Notes under the pieces: model-generated
What the model was told of the DNA's origin: nothing
Database searches by the model: none
What the model saw: only the letters and a program-made list of their open reading frames with translations
Position numbers and translations under genes: made by a program
Assembly (NCBI GenBank): GCA_021787365.1
Contig: JAJYMB010000024.1
Location: forward strand, 1 to 64,000
Origin: Actinomycetes bacterium
GTDB taxonomy: Bacteria; Actinomycetota; Acidimicrobiia; Acidimicrobiales; Palsa-688
Reading direction: 5' to 3'
Length of the DNA stretch: 64,000 bases
Shown here: positions 23,809-31,819 of the stretch, in pieces
Numbering within the stretch: the stretch's first letter is position 1
Layout: each line of letters begins with the position of its first letter

Positions 23809-24551
23809 AACGCCGTGCCCCCGGTGCCGCCAGCCTTCATCTGGGCGACCAGATCTGAGTCCGGGACGTACATCGTGTAGTCTGGCGCCCCACCGTAATC
23901 GGCCCGCCATTTGATCAGCCCATTGGGGCCGACGACCACGAAACTGTGCCCGTCCTGGTTGGCCATCCCTGCCATCGCGTAAGAAGTCATGCCGTACGCG
24001 TTGGATACCGACACGTTCGGGTCGGCCAGGAGAGGGGTGGTTATGCCTTCGTCTGCCACCTTTTGCTTGAGGGCATAGAGCGGGTCTGTGGTTATGCTGA
24101 CCATCTCGTTTATGCCGAGAGCCCGGAAGCTCCTCCAGTCGGACTCCATGTCCTTTATCTGCGTCCAGCACGGCTCGCAGTCAACGCCTTCCTGGAAGAA
24201 AAGAAGCACCGTCTTGCCCTTTTGGGCGGAGAGGCTCCAGCTACCTCCGGTCGTGGACGCCAGGGTGAAGTTAGGTGCCTTTTGTCCCGGTCCGGGCTGG
24301 CCCACCGCGTAGGGGTACGAACTGGTGCCCTTTTTCGCTCCGCCGTTGGTAGCAATGTAGAGGCCGACCACGGCCGCCAGCACGGCCACCGCGCTGGTCG
24401 CCCAGATCTCTAGCTGCCGCGCGCGGCGGGCCGGCGCGGCTCGGCGGCGGACGGAGTCGCTGCCCCCGGTCGGGCGTCCTTCACTAGGACGCGTAGGGCG
24501 GCGCGCCTTGGGCGCACCGGGCTTGGGGCGGGGCGGGACTTTGGTGGTCAT
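23805..24551 (-). CDS. Membrane-anchored TlpA/peroxiredoxin-like thioredoxin
   Basis: A 248-residue protein: a basic cytoplasmic N-terminus, one membrane span (about residues 48-67), then a thioredoxin fold outside the membrane. PNFTLASTTGGSWSLSAQKG and TVLLFFQEGVDCEPCWTQIK contain the CEPC active site; FVVVGPNGLIKWRADYGGAP follows the fold's end. AhpC/TSA-type thioredoxins of this kind receive electrons from CcdA. It overlaps the CcdA gene by 4 nt and the glutaredoxin-like gene by 4 nt, so all three are coupled. Confidence 0.88.
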   Translation of the reverse strand: MTTKVPPRPKPGAPKARRPTRPSEGRPTGGSDSVRRRAAPARRARQLEIWATSAVAVLAAVVGLYIATNGGAKKGTSSYPYAVGQPGPGQKAPNFTLASTTGGSWSLSAQKGKTVLLFFQEGVDCEPCWTQIKDMESDWRSFRALGINEMVSITTDPLYALKQKVADEGITTPLLADPNVSVSNAYGMTSYAMAGMANQDGHSFVVVGPNGLIKWRADYGGAPDYTMYVPDSDLVAQMKAGGTGGTAL

Positions 24552-25588
24552 CGGTCGTCCTCCTTATTGAGGCGAGACGGGCGTGCCGGAAGGAGCGCTA
24601 GCGAGAACAGTGCTGCCCGTCGTGCCAGCGTCCTGGGTACAGCAGCCGTGGCCCGCCACCGGATGGGGTGCGGCTCCGGCTGGGGGCTCGTCGCCTGCTT
24701 CTGCTCTCTCGTCGGCTTCTGGTCCCGGGCCGCACGAGCGGCGGCTTGGTGCACGGCCATGCGGGCCAGCAAGGCGAGGACGGCCAAGAGGCCTAGGGCC
24801 GTCGCCCAGCCGGGCACGTGGCCGGCCCCGGTCGTGAGGACGTGGGCCGTGTGTTGCAGGGTGGTGACCATCCGCAGTTGCCAGCCGCTGGTAGGGCTGG
24901 CCGGCCCGGTGATTGCGGTCATACCGGTAATGACCGCTATGGCGACGAGCAGCAGGCCACCCGCCAGGTTTGATACAGGGACGTAGCGGGCCCGGCCGAA
25001 GAGCGAGACCTTTACCGCCTTGGCCCGCAGCCAGCGGGCCTGGCCGAGCTTGCGGCCGTCCCAGGCGAGTGCCACCGCGAACAACGGGGCCACCATGCCG
25101 AACACGTAGGCCGCTCCCACCCCGAGGGAGGGGACGAAGTTGGCGCTGGCGGCGGCCAGGACGACGGCGCCCGCCAGCACGGGCGCGCAGCATGCCGTGG
25201 CCACCCCCGAGAAGACGCCGAGCACGTAAGCGCGCCCCGCGCCTTGGCCCTGTCGCGCCCGGAACCCGGGCATCGGCATGGAGACGCGATGGCCGAGCAG
25301 CATGAAGATCCCCAGGGCGCCCATGACGACGGCCATGACCGTGTACAGGATTGGGTGGTACTCGTTTATCAAACGGCTGAGGGCGGTGACGCCGAAGGCG
25401 ATCGGCAGGATCACCGTCGCCACACCGGCTGCGAAAATGAACGTCATCGCCACGAGGCTGCTCCGGCGCTGCACCCCGGTGGCGAGATAGGCGGGCAACA
25501 TCACAGAAATGCAGCAAGGGGCGAAAAGCGCCACCACGCCAGCAAAAAAGGCGGCGATCACCGTGGTGCCCGTCAATAGTTGAGGCAT
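24548..25588 (-). CDS. CcdA-like thiol transport membrane protein
   Basis: A 346-residue polytopic protein. The first 240 residues contain six helices with the paired cysteine motifs of the DsbD/CcdA family: VVALFAPCCISVMLPAYLA in helix 1 and GVATACCAPVLAGAVVLAA in helix 4. It moves reducing equivalents from cytoplasmic thioredoxin to outward-facing thioredoxins. The C-terminal 100 residues, with a seventh span and a basic tail, are longer than usual. GGAGGGA precedes the ATG. The gene immediately downstream encodes its natural partner, the membrane-anchored CEPC thioredoxin. Confidence 0.88.
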   Translation of the reverse strand: MPQLLTGTTVIAAFFAGVVALFAPCCISVMLPAYLATGVQRRSSLVAMTFIFAAGVATVILPIAFGVTALSRLINEYHPILYTVMAVVMGALGIFMLLGHRVSMPMPGFRARQGQGAGRAYVLGVFSGVATACCAPVLAGAVVLAAASANFVPSLGVGAAYVFGMVAPLFAVALAWDGRKLGQARWLRAKAVKVSLFGRARYVPVSNLAGGLLLVAIAVITGMTAITGPASPTSGWQLRMVTTLQHTAHVLTTGAGHVPGWATALGLLAVLALLARMAVHQAAARAARDQKPTREQKQATSPQPEPHPIRWRATAAVPRTLARRAALFSLALLPARPSRLNKEDDR

Positions 25589-25699
25589 TTTGCCCGCGTC
25601 CCTCCGCTAGGCCTTCTCTAGGCGTCCTGCCCGGCGCTGCCGGGCGGGTTGGTGAGGCAGAGACGCCTCCTGGCATACGGGGTTGCGCCGGCGCATGGC

Positions 25700-26062
25700 T
25701 CAGCTCCCGCCCCGGCCATGCCCGTCCCCGTGGCCGCCGTGGCCCATGTCCAGGTGCATGGCGGCCATCATCGCTGTACAGGCCAGGGCGACCAGGATGA
25801 ACCCCGCCCCTGCCACCCCGGTGGTTACGAGGGCGACAGCTATCGCGATCATCGGGATGCAGCAGGCGATCATCATCCAGCCGTGGCCATGCCGCCCGAT
25901 GGGCGGGTGGCCCTCGTGGGCTGGCGCCTGGTGGTGGTCAGCGGGAGGTTGGGCATGGGGACCTTCAAGTGGGCCAAGTGCCGAGGCGGGCCACTCGGCG
26001 GGCGACGCACCTTCGCCCTCGGGCCAGATCTGGCCCGGGCCGGTGCCAGCCTGGGCGCTCAT
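25700..26062 (-). CDS. Small His-rich membrane protein of the metal island
   Basis: A 120-residue protein beginning MSAQAGTGPGQIWPEGEG at the ATG that overlaps the cupredoxin gene's stop (ATGA). Residues about 35-60 are His-rich (HHQAPAHEGHPPIGRHGHG). Two membrane spans follow (MMIACCIPMIAIAVALVTTG, which contains a CC pair, and GFILVALACTAMMAAM), and the chain ends in a second His/Gly-rich tail (HLDMGHGGHGDGHGRGG). Histidines at both ends and the cysteine pair in a membrane segment suggest metal binding, likely copper. I do not recognise a named family. Confidence 0.72.
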   Translation of the reverse strand: MSAQAGTGPGQIWPEGEGASPAEWPASALGPLEGPHAQPPADHHQAPAHEGHPPIGRHGHGWMMIACCIPMIAIAVALVTTGVAGAGFILVALACTAMMAAMHLDMGHGGHGDGHGRGGS

Positions 26063-26814
26063 GACTCCGCCTTCGGAGGAGCCCCGGCCCGAAGAGAGCG
26101 AGGTACGTGGCCGATCTTGGCGTAGAGGGGGCAGTGGCCGAGGGCCCCGGTCACCACGAGGTCGGCCCCGGCGGCTACGAGCAACACCTCGAGGACGGCC
26201 GCTGCTGCACTTGTGGCCCCTGCCAGGAGGAAGGCGCTCCAGACCACGCCTACAGCGCCGAGGAGCACCCGTGCCAACCTTTCTTGGCCAGTGATGTTGA
26301 CCTTTGGTCGCGTGGGCAGGCGGCGAGCGCGAGGGCCTTCCCAGCGTGCCGCTGCGTCTCCCCCTCGCGAGTGGGGTCCCGCCCCGGCGGGCGCCATGCT
26401 GGGGGCGTGCGCGGGCTCTGTTGTGGTGCTCATTGGGCGTCGTCTCCTTTGCAGTTGGTTTGACTTGTTGCGAGCGGCGGGGGCTGCTGGCCAGCCGAGC
26501 CCGGCTGATACCAGGAGCCGGCCCCGCAACATCCCCATGCCGCAGGTGAACTCGTACTCCCCGGGGACCTCCGGCAGCACCTCGACGGCCACGTCCTCGC
26601 CCTGGGGCAGGGTCGCGCTCCGGCCGAAGGCGGGGAACACGACCTGGTCTGAGCAGGCGGCTGCCTCCTCGCGGTGGAACACCAAGCGGAGAGGTACGCC
26701 CGCCTCCGAACGGACCACGGCGGGGTCGTAGCCACCCTTGACCCGAACCCGGACCTCGCGGGCCTGGCCAGGCGCACCAGTACCGCTGCTCCGCTTCATG
26801 GGGCTGCGCAACAT
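26059..26814 (-). CDS. Cupredoxin domain fused to DUF2892 membrane domain
   Basis: A 251-residue protein; AAGGAG lies 6 nt before the ATG. Residues about 18-105 are a cupredoxin-like domain: VRVKGGYDPAVVRSEAGVPL, FHREEAAACSDQVVFPAFGR and GEYEFTCGMGMLRGRLLVS. Residues about 170-235 are a YgaP/DUF2892-type two-helix membrane domain (QERLARVLLGAVGVVWSAFL through LGHCPLYAKIG, with the family's CPLY cysteine). The linker runs in frame, but an internal ATG preceded by AAAGGAG (MSTTTEPAHAPSMAPAG) could also start a separate membrane protein. No signal peptide precedes the cupredoxin part, so its topology is puzzling. Confidence 0.78.
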   Translation of the reverse strand: MLRSPMKRSSGTGAPGQAREVRVRVKGGYDPAVVRSEAGVPLRLVFHREEAAACSDQVVFPAFGRSATLPQGEDVAVEVLPEVPGEYEFTCGMGMLRGRLLVSAGLGWPAAPAARNKSNQLQRRRRPMSTTTEPAHAPSMAPAGAGPHSRGGDAAARWEGPRARRLPTRPKVNITGQERLARVLLGAVGVVWSAFLLAGATSAAAAVLEVLLVAAGADLVVTGALGHCPLYAKIGHVPRSLRAGAPPKAES

Positions 26815-26984
26815 TTGTGGCTCCTTTCGCCCATGCCCAAAGCGTCGGCTGCCCGTGCGAAGATCTCGTGAAGGGCTTCTGCTTTCTTCGTGGCGGGCAG
26901 AAAAGGCTGCTGGGGCCGTCGTCTTGTTGGTGAGCGTGCCGAGCCGGGCCAGGGCGAGGCGCGGCCCGAGGAGCCAAGCGGGGG

Positions 26985-27135
26985 TTCACCTCGACCAGCC
27001 ACCTCTACGTCATGAACTGGGCGAGCGTGATCGTGGACGTCCCGGGCGCCCTCGTCATCGCCGGTTGCCTCGCCGCCTGGGTGCCGGACAGCTTTTGGCG
27101 CCACCTGTTCTTCGCCGGCCACCCCGCTCCGCATG
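26985..27135 (+). pseudogene. YraQ/DUF318 permease fragment
   Basis: The plus strand reads FTSTSHLYVMNWASVIVDVP, GALVIAGCLAAWVPDSFWRH and LFFAGHP. This is the sequence just before the central conserved helices of UPF0718/YraQ-family permeases (xxxSHxxVMDWAxVxxDIxxGLLIAGxLAAWVPxxFW). The following GPLVGPxxxxxSFVCSVGN core and everything before are missing. It sits, on the opposite strand, exactly between the two halves of the metal island. Permeases of this family are often found with CsoR/ArsR-type metal resistance genes. Confidence 0.65.
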
Positions 27136-27237
27136 ATGGGCGGGCCCCCCGGGCCGGTGGCGGGCCAAGAGGGACCGGCGCCTGCCCACCACCACATGGG
27201 ACCGCCGGGATGGGACGGCCGGGCGCCTGAGCCCCAA

Positions 27238-28578
27238 CTACCGGCGGGCTAGTGCCTCTTGTCCGAGCGCCGGCAGCACCACCCGGAAGCGGGAGCCCCG
27301 CCCGGGCGAGCTCTCCACATCGATACGGCCCTCATGGGCGCGGACCAGCTCTCTCACGATGGCGAGGCCGATGCCGCTCCCGCCGGTGGCCCTCGACCGT
27401 GAGCGGTCGCCGCGCCAAAAGCGGGTGTAAATATGGCCCAGGTCTTCGGGGTCGATCCCGACACCGGTGTCGGCCACTTCGACGAAGGTCTCCCGGCCGT
27501 CGCGCCCTGCCGTGAGCGAGACCTTCCCGCCCGGCTCCGTATAGGCGAGGGAATTGGACAGCAAGTTGGCGACAACTTGCTCCAGGCGCCCGGGGTCCCC
27601 GAGGGCCCAGGCCGCCGTGCACCCCGAGCTGAAGGCAATGCCCGCCTTGGTGAACCGGGCGGCGAAGGCTTGGCCGATGGCCTCTGCCACCTCGGCCAGG
27701 TTGATGGGAGCCTTGTCGAGGAGGAGGCCGGGCCGCTCGGCATCGGCGAGTCGGGAGAGGTCGTCCAAGAGCCGCGTCAGCCGGGTGGCCTCGTCGTGCA
27801 TGGCGGCCAGGTTCTCCGGCGGGGGCAGGAGGCCGTCCTCCGCGGCCTCGATGCGGGACAGCAAGCCGTTGACCGGTGTGCGCAGTTCGTGGGCGAGGTC
27901 GGCCACGCTTTCCCTGCGCAGGTCCTCCTCGTGGCTGAGGGTCTCGGCCAGCCGGTCCAGGGCCCGGCCGACGGCGCGGACCTCCGGCTCGCCGCCGGCC
28001 TCGAGGCGCGCCTCGAGGTCACCCCGCTCGAGCCGCTCGGCCGTGGCCCGGATACGCCGGAGCGGCCTCGAGAGGGCTTCGGCGAGCACCAGCCCGACGA
28101 CGAGCGCAGCGAACGCCGCCACCGCCGCCGCCACCAGGTGGAGCCGGTCGAGCGAAGCTTCAAGTTGTTGGTCCTCGTTGGAGAGGAGCACCCCGTTCGC
28201 GTAGGAGACCGACACAGTGGCCAGGCGGCGCCCGTGGAGGAGGACGGGGGCGCCGGCTACCCGCCCTGCGGGGGCCGGGCCAGCCGGCAGCACTCGCCCG
28301 TGGGGCAGGAGCAACGACAGGCGGAGGCCGTCCAGGGCGGCCAGGTGCGTGAGCTCGGTGCGGGCGTCCGCCGTCCAGCCCCCCGAACCCTCGTAGACGG
28401 CGGCGGCGACGCCGGCTACGTGCCCCGCTTCGGTCGAGAGCCGCGCCCGTGCGGCTCGCTCCAGGCGTGAGCTGAGGCCCATGTTGCCGATGAAGGCGGC
28501 GAGCCCCACGGCCGCCACGGCCACGGCGACCAGGGCAACGGCCAGCCGCGCCCGTAGGCCCAGCTGCCTAGTGCTCAT
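27238..28578 (-). CDS. Sensor histidine kinase of the metal island
   Basis: A 446-residue membrane kinase. Span 1 at about residues 12-31, an outward sensor domain of 110 residues, span 2 at about 147-168, HAMP linker, then the phospho-acceptor box SVADLAHELRTPVNGLL (H230). The ATPase domain carries the N-box VVANLLSNSLAYTEPG, G1 DTGVGIDPEDLGHIYTRFWR and G2 GGSGIGLAIVRELVRAHEGR. It overlaps the response regulator by 4 nt (ATGA). The sensor region has few Cys/His residues, so the signal is not evident; context suggests metal or envelope stress. Confidence 0.92.
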   Translation of the reverse strand: MSTRQLGLRARLAVALVAVAVAAVGLAAFIGNMGLSSRLERAARARLSTEAGHVAGVAAAVYEGSGGWTADARTELTHLAALDGLRLSLLLPHGRVLPAGPAPAGRVAGAPVLLHGRRLATVSVSYANGVLLSNEDQQLEASLDRLHLVAAAVAAFAALVVGLVLAEALSRPLRRIRATAERLERGDLEARLEAGGEPEVRAVGRALDRLAETLSHEEDLRRESVADLAHELRTPVNGLLSRIEAAEDGLLPPPENLAAMHDEATRLTRLLDDLSRLADAERPGLLLDKAPINLAEVAEAIGQAFAARFTKAGIAFSSGCTAAWALGDPGRLEQVVANLLSNSLAYTEPGGKVSLTAGRDGRETFVEVADTGVGIDPEDLGHIYTRFWRGDRSRSRATGGSGIGLAIVRELVRAHEGRIDVESSPGRGSRFRVVLPALGQEALARR

Positions 28579-29309
28579 CTCTTTGAAGGGGAAGTCGCGG
28601 CCACCGATCGCGCCAGGCGGTAGCCGGTGCCGAAGACGGTTTCTATGTAGCGGGGGTGGCGGGGGTCGGGCTCGATCTTCTTGCGGAGGTTCTTCACGTG
28701 GGCGTCCATGGTGCGCTCGTAGCCCTCGTAGTCGTAGCCCGCTATGTGGTGGACGAGCTCGGCCCGGGTGTACACCCTCCCCGGGTAGCGCGCGAGGGTG
28801 GTGAGCAGGCGGTACTCCGCCCGGGTGAGCTGGACCGGTCGGCCTTTGACGCGGACCCCGTGGCTAACCGTGTCGACCTCCAGGGCCCCGTCGTCGAAGC
28901 GGAGCACCTCGACCAGGGGGACATCGCTGCTCCGAGCCCGGCGGAGCACGGCCCGGGCACGGGCGGCCAGCTCGCGGGGGCTGAATGGCTTGGTCAAGTA
29001 GTCGTCTGCGCCAAGGCCAAGCCCACCGACCCGGTCGTCCTCGGCCGCCTTGGCCGTGAGCATGATGATCGGCACGTCCGAACGGGCCCTGATCTCGCGG
29101 GCAACGTCCTCGCCGGGGCGGTCCGGGAGCATCAGGTCGAGCACTACCAGTGCCGGCTTCACCCGCTCGGCCGTAGCGAGGCCCTCGGCCCCGTTGGCGG
29201 CCACGTAGACCAAGAAGCCGTCGCGCTCGAGGTAGGCACGCACGACCGCCCGGACTGAGGGGTCGTCGTCCACCACCACGGCCCTCTTGTTGAGCTCGAG
29301 GTCGTCCAC
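28575..29309 (-). CDS. OmpR/PhoB-family response regulator
   Basis: A 244-residue two-domain regulator. The receiver domain has the acidic pair VVVDDDPSVRAVV, phospho-accepting D58 in ALVVLDLMLPDRPGED, T of IIMLTAKA and K of DDYLTKPFSPRELAAR. The winged-helix output domain includes VQLTRAEYRLLTTLARYPGR, VYTRAELVHHIAGYDYEGYE and RTMDAHVKNLRKKIEPD. It is encoded between csoR (21-nt gap) and the kinase (4-nt overlap), so metal repression and two-component signalling are wired into one operon. Confidence 0.93.
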   Translation of the reverse strand: MDDLELNKRAVVVDDDPSVRAVVRAYLERDGFLVYVAANGAEGLATAERVKPALVVLDLMLPDRPGEDVAREIRARSDVPIIMLTAKAAEDDRVGGLGLGADDYLTKPFSPRELAARARAVLRRARSSDVPLVEVLRFDDGALEVDTVSHGVRVKGRPVQLTRAEYRLLTTLARYPGRVYTRAELVHHIAGYDYEGYERTMDAHVKNLRKKIEPDPRHPRYIETVFGTGYRLARSVAATSPSKR

Positions 29310-29330
29310 AGCTCCCCGCCCCCGCAGGCC

Positions 29331-29717
29331 CTAGAGCCGCACCACCTGGCGGATCGTGCCCGCTACCTCGTCCAGGAGCACCTCCGGATCGCCATTTTCG
29401 GAGCGGGCGGCCCCGAGCACGCAGTGGTGGAGGTGGTCGTCGAGCAGCACGACCGCCACCTCCTGGAGGGCGCGGGTGGCCGAGGCGACCTGGGTCACGA
29501 TGTCTGGGCACCACTTGTCGGCCTCGATCATCCGTTGCAGGCCGCGCACCTGGCCCTCGATCTTTTTGAGCCGGCTCAAGTAGTCGTCCTTGCCCGAGGT
29601 GTAGCCCCGGACAGGGCGCAGGACCTTCCCGGGGCCCCCCTTTGCCGGCGGGGCTTCGCCGGCGCAATGCGCGCGCTCGCCAAGCCCGGCCTCGGGCAGG
29701 CTGGCGGGCGTCACCAC
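29331..29717 (-). CDS. csoR: CsoR-type metal-sensing repressor
   Basis: A 128-residue protein with about 42 extra N-terminal residues before the conserved four-helix CsoR/RcnR domain: DDYLSRLKKIEGQVRGLQRM, IEADKWCPDIVTQVASATRA and LLDDHLHHCVLG. The Cys in WCPD with His and Cys in HLHHC are the three Cu(I) ligands of CsoR, which makes copper the likely signal. Overlap of 7 nt with the SHOCT gene means the two are coupled. A G-tract palindrome typical for CsoR operators lies upstream of the operon at 30054, so autorepression relieved by copper is expected. Confidence 0.88.
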   Translation of the reverse strand: MVTPASLPEAGLGERAHCAGEAPPAKGGPGKVLRPVRGYTSGKDDYLSRLKKIEGQVRGLQRMIEADKWCPDIVTQVASATRALQEVAVVLLDDHLHHCVLGAARSENGDPEVLLDEVAGTIRQVVRL

Positions 29718-29989
29718 GCGCCTCCCGTCGGTGCCGTCGGTCCAGTCGCCCCACCTGTCCTGATCAGGTCGCGTGTGGCCCGGTACTGCACCTGGTCGAT
29801 CTCGCCCCGCGCCAGGCGCTCGTCCAAGATGGCGAGGGCGTCATAGGTGCCACCCCGCCGGGCCGGCCCTCGGGAGCTCCTCGCGAGGGCGTAGATCCCC
29901 CAGGTGACCAGGCCCCAAAAGGCGAGCATGAACAGGACACTGAGCACGCCCTGCCACCAGCCCCAGCCGCTCCCGTACCAGAACATCAT
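29711..29989 (-). CDS. SHOCT-domain small membrane protein
   Basis: A 92-residue protein: one tryptophan-rich membrane span (MMFWYGSGWGWWQGVLSVLF onward to about residue 33), a basic linker, and a C-terminal SHOCT motif (DALAILDERLARGEIDQVQY). The start at 29989 is chosen because GGAGGTGG lies 6 nt upstream; an in-frame ATG at 30043 has no such site. It is the first gene of the csoR-regulator-kinase operon. SHOCT proteins are often in metal-resistance operons; the function is unknown. Confidence 0.8.
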   Translation of the reverse strand: MMFWYGSGWGWWQGVLSVLFMLAFWGLVTWGIYALARSSRGPARRGGTYDALAILDERLARGEIDQVQYRATRDLIRTGGATGPTAPTGGAW

Positions 29990-30053
29990 TTCTGACCACC
30001 TCCACGTGCGCCCAGTAAAACCCGGACGCGTCAAATCCAGCATGACGTGAAGG

Positions 30054-30068
30054 TACCCCTAGGGGGTA
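30054..30068. promoter_or_regulatory. CsoR operator box
   Basis: TACCCCTAGGGGGTA is a near-perfect G-tract palindrome of the form recognised by CsoR repressors (TACCCC..GGGGTA). It lies about 65 nt upstream of the SHOCT-csoR start on the minus strand and 93 nt upstream of the plus-strand DoxX-like remnant, so it could control both directions. Confidence 0.75.
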
Positions 30069-30112
30069 GGGCCTTAGGTCACGGCCCCAAAGGGCCCGAT
30101 GGCCCTACCCCC
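30062..30112. repeat. 12-bp inverted repeat overlapping the CsoR box, with nested hairpin
   Basis: GGGGGTAGGGCC at 30062-30073 is exactly complementary in reverse to 30101-30112. Inside the 27-nt loop, GGCCC at 30083-30087 pairs with GGGCC at 30092-30096 around CAAA. The outer left arm is the right half of the CsoR box, so the right arm may be a second half-operator. Confidence 0.65.
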
Positions 30113-30160
30113 CACCCGTATGTGAGCGGCAGGGTGGGAACGGTGGAGAGGAGCAACGCG

Positions 30161-30643
30161 ATGCCAGCCGACAAGGAAGGAAATAGCACGCGTTGCGTGT
30201 CGCCCTGGCCCATGAGCGCCCTTCGCGTCGCCTTTGGGGCGATCTGGTCCATAGACGCCACGTTGAAGTGGCTGCCGGGGTTCCGGGCCACCTACATGTC
30301 CACGATCATGGGCATTGCCAACGGCCAGCCCGCCTGGCTGAAGCCGTGGTTCAGGTTCTGGGTAGACCTCCAGCACCCGCGGACTCGCAGGGGCTGGTCG
30401 CGAGCCCACAGAGCATTGAAAGCATTACCCGAAGGTGTCGCCTCGCCGGTCTCGGCCAGCTCTTCCGCGAGGTGGCAAACCGCTGGCTCAGTTTCCTGCC
30501 GAGCTAGGCCTTTCTCTCGCGTTCACCTGAGCTCGAGGACCGAGAGTGCCTCACAGCCCGGTGAGCAACCCTCGGGAGGCAGGACCGCGGACGTCGACCG
30601 CGACGTGCCGAGGGCCGCGAGGGCGGCGAAGGAAGAGCGCTAG
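30161..30643 (+). pseudogene. DoxX-like membrane protein, truncated
   Basis: ATG 30161 has a strong site (GGAGAGGAG, 5-6 nt). The first 75 residues (SALRVAFGAIWSIDATLKWL, PGFRATYMSTIMGIANGQPA, WLKPWFRFWVDL) match the start of DoxX-type membrane proteins, including the first span and the GQPxWLxPWFxFW loop. After DLQHPRT the frame runs 85 more codons of arginine- and serine-rich sequence without membrane helices. The original spans 2-4 have been lost, so only the start of the gene is native. It lies divergent from the CsoR operon. Confidence 0.65.
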
Positions 30644-30654
30644 GTTCGGAGCTG

Positions 30655-31662
30655 ATGGCTGCTCGCGCCCAGGCACGGGCTCGCCGGCGGGTTCCCCGCC
30701 GACGGGCACGGGCGACGGTCGCGCTCGGCCTTGCTCTCGCCCCAGGTGTTGCCGTCTCCCCGGGCCACGGTGCGACGGCCGCTGCGCACGTGACGGTGGT
30801 TGAGGCCCCGGCCCGGAGCCTCGGGGCTGGTGGACTGCGCGACTCCATGGGCGTGATGGGCCGGCGTCTTCGCGAGCTCGACGTGCGGGGGGCAAAGATT
30901 CGCGCTCGGGGCGACGACATAGTGGTGGAACTGCCGATGCAGGCGGCGGACACCCAGGCCATTGCCGTCCTCGGCCAACCGGGCCGGCTGTACTTCCGCC
31001 CCGTCGAGTGCACCGTCAAGCCTTACTCGGGCACCCGCCACGCGCCCGCCCAGTCGTCCGCTCTGACGCCGGCCAACGCCTCCGCCCCGGGCGCCTTCAC
31101 CGCGCAACGCGCCTGCGGGCTGAGCCCGGGGCGCCAGGGTGCCTACCTGCCTCCCGACGGGGACCGCCACGGGGACACCCCTGAGGTCTACGACACCAAG
31201 GGCGCGACCGTGGTCCTCTCCTACTCGACCGGCTACTACTACGGCCGCTACGTGCTCGGCCCTGCCGAGATGACCGGGTCCATCGTGAAGGGGGCCGCCG
31301 CCGTGCTCGACAGCCAGACCGGACAGTGGGAAGTGCAGCTCGCCTTCACCGCGGCCGGTTCGACCATGTTCAACTACTACGCCGCTCGCCATTACGCCTG
31401 CTACGCCCGACGGCCGGAGGAGCCGCCCAATTGTGCCTTCGAGGCGGTCGACCTCGACGGCACCCTGGAGTCGGTGCCGGCCGTGATGGCGGCCCGCTTC
31501 GACGGCTCGGCCGTCATCTCTGGCCCTAAGAACGGTCCGTTCACGCGCGAACAGGCCACCACGATTGCGGCCCTTGTCGGTTCGGGGCCGTTGCCAGTGG
31601 CCTTCACGGCATCGGTCATAAGCACCGTGACGCCGGCCCCCTCGGCGGCCGGCGGAACCTAA
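30655..31662 (+). CDS. Orphan SecD head-domain (P1-like) protein
   Basis: A 335-residue protein with an export segment at about residues 20-43, then sequence typical of the large exterior domain of SecD: GGLRDSMGVMGRRLRELDVR, RARGDDIVVELPMQAADTQA and LGQPGRLYFRPVE. Further on come DTKGATVVLSYSTGYYYGRY, QWEVQLAFTAAGSTMFNYYA and FTREQATTIAALVGSGPLPV. In full SecD the GSGPLPV-like stretch leads straight into five membrane helices that form the channel partner; here the chain ends after 22 more residues with none. It may be a free-standing regulator or an evolved secreted protein rather than a translocase part. Confidence 0.78.
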   Translation: MAARAQARARRRVPRRRARATVALGLALAPGVAVSPGHGATAAAHVTVVEAPARSLGAGGLRDSMGVMGRRLRELDVRGAKIRARGDDIVVELPMQAADTQAIAVLGQPGRLYFRPVECTVKPYSGTRHAPAQSSALTPANASAPGAFTAQRACGLSPGRQGAYLPPDGDRHGDTPEVYDTKGATVVLSYSTGYYYGRYVLGPAEMTGSIVKGAAAVLDSQTGQWEVQLAFTAAGSTMFNYYAARHYACYARRPEEPPNCAFEAVDLDGTLESVPAVMAARFDGSAVISGPKNGPFTREQATTIAALVGSGPLPVAFTASVISTVTPAPSAAGGT

Positions 31663-31819
31663 ACCTGCGCGTGGACCATTGAGTGAGTTCGCTCCGTGTG
31701 GCGCGCGGAGGAGCCGTAGCCTTTTCCTGCGTGCCAGTCCTGGGGGGCAGCCCCGAAGCGGGATGTGTTGTCAAGGATTACGGAAAAGGCACATCCACGA
31801 TCGGTAGTAAATGTACAAG

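Noticed and set aside
25700-26989. One 429-codon minus-strand frame covering the cupredoxin gene
   Set aside because: Only its last 120 codons look like protein. The rest is out of frame with the cupredoxin-DUF2892 gene, so the start was set at 26062.
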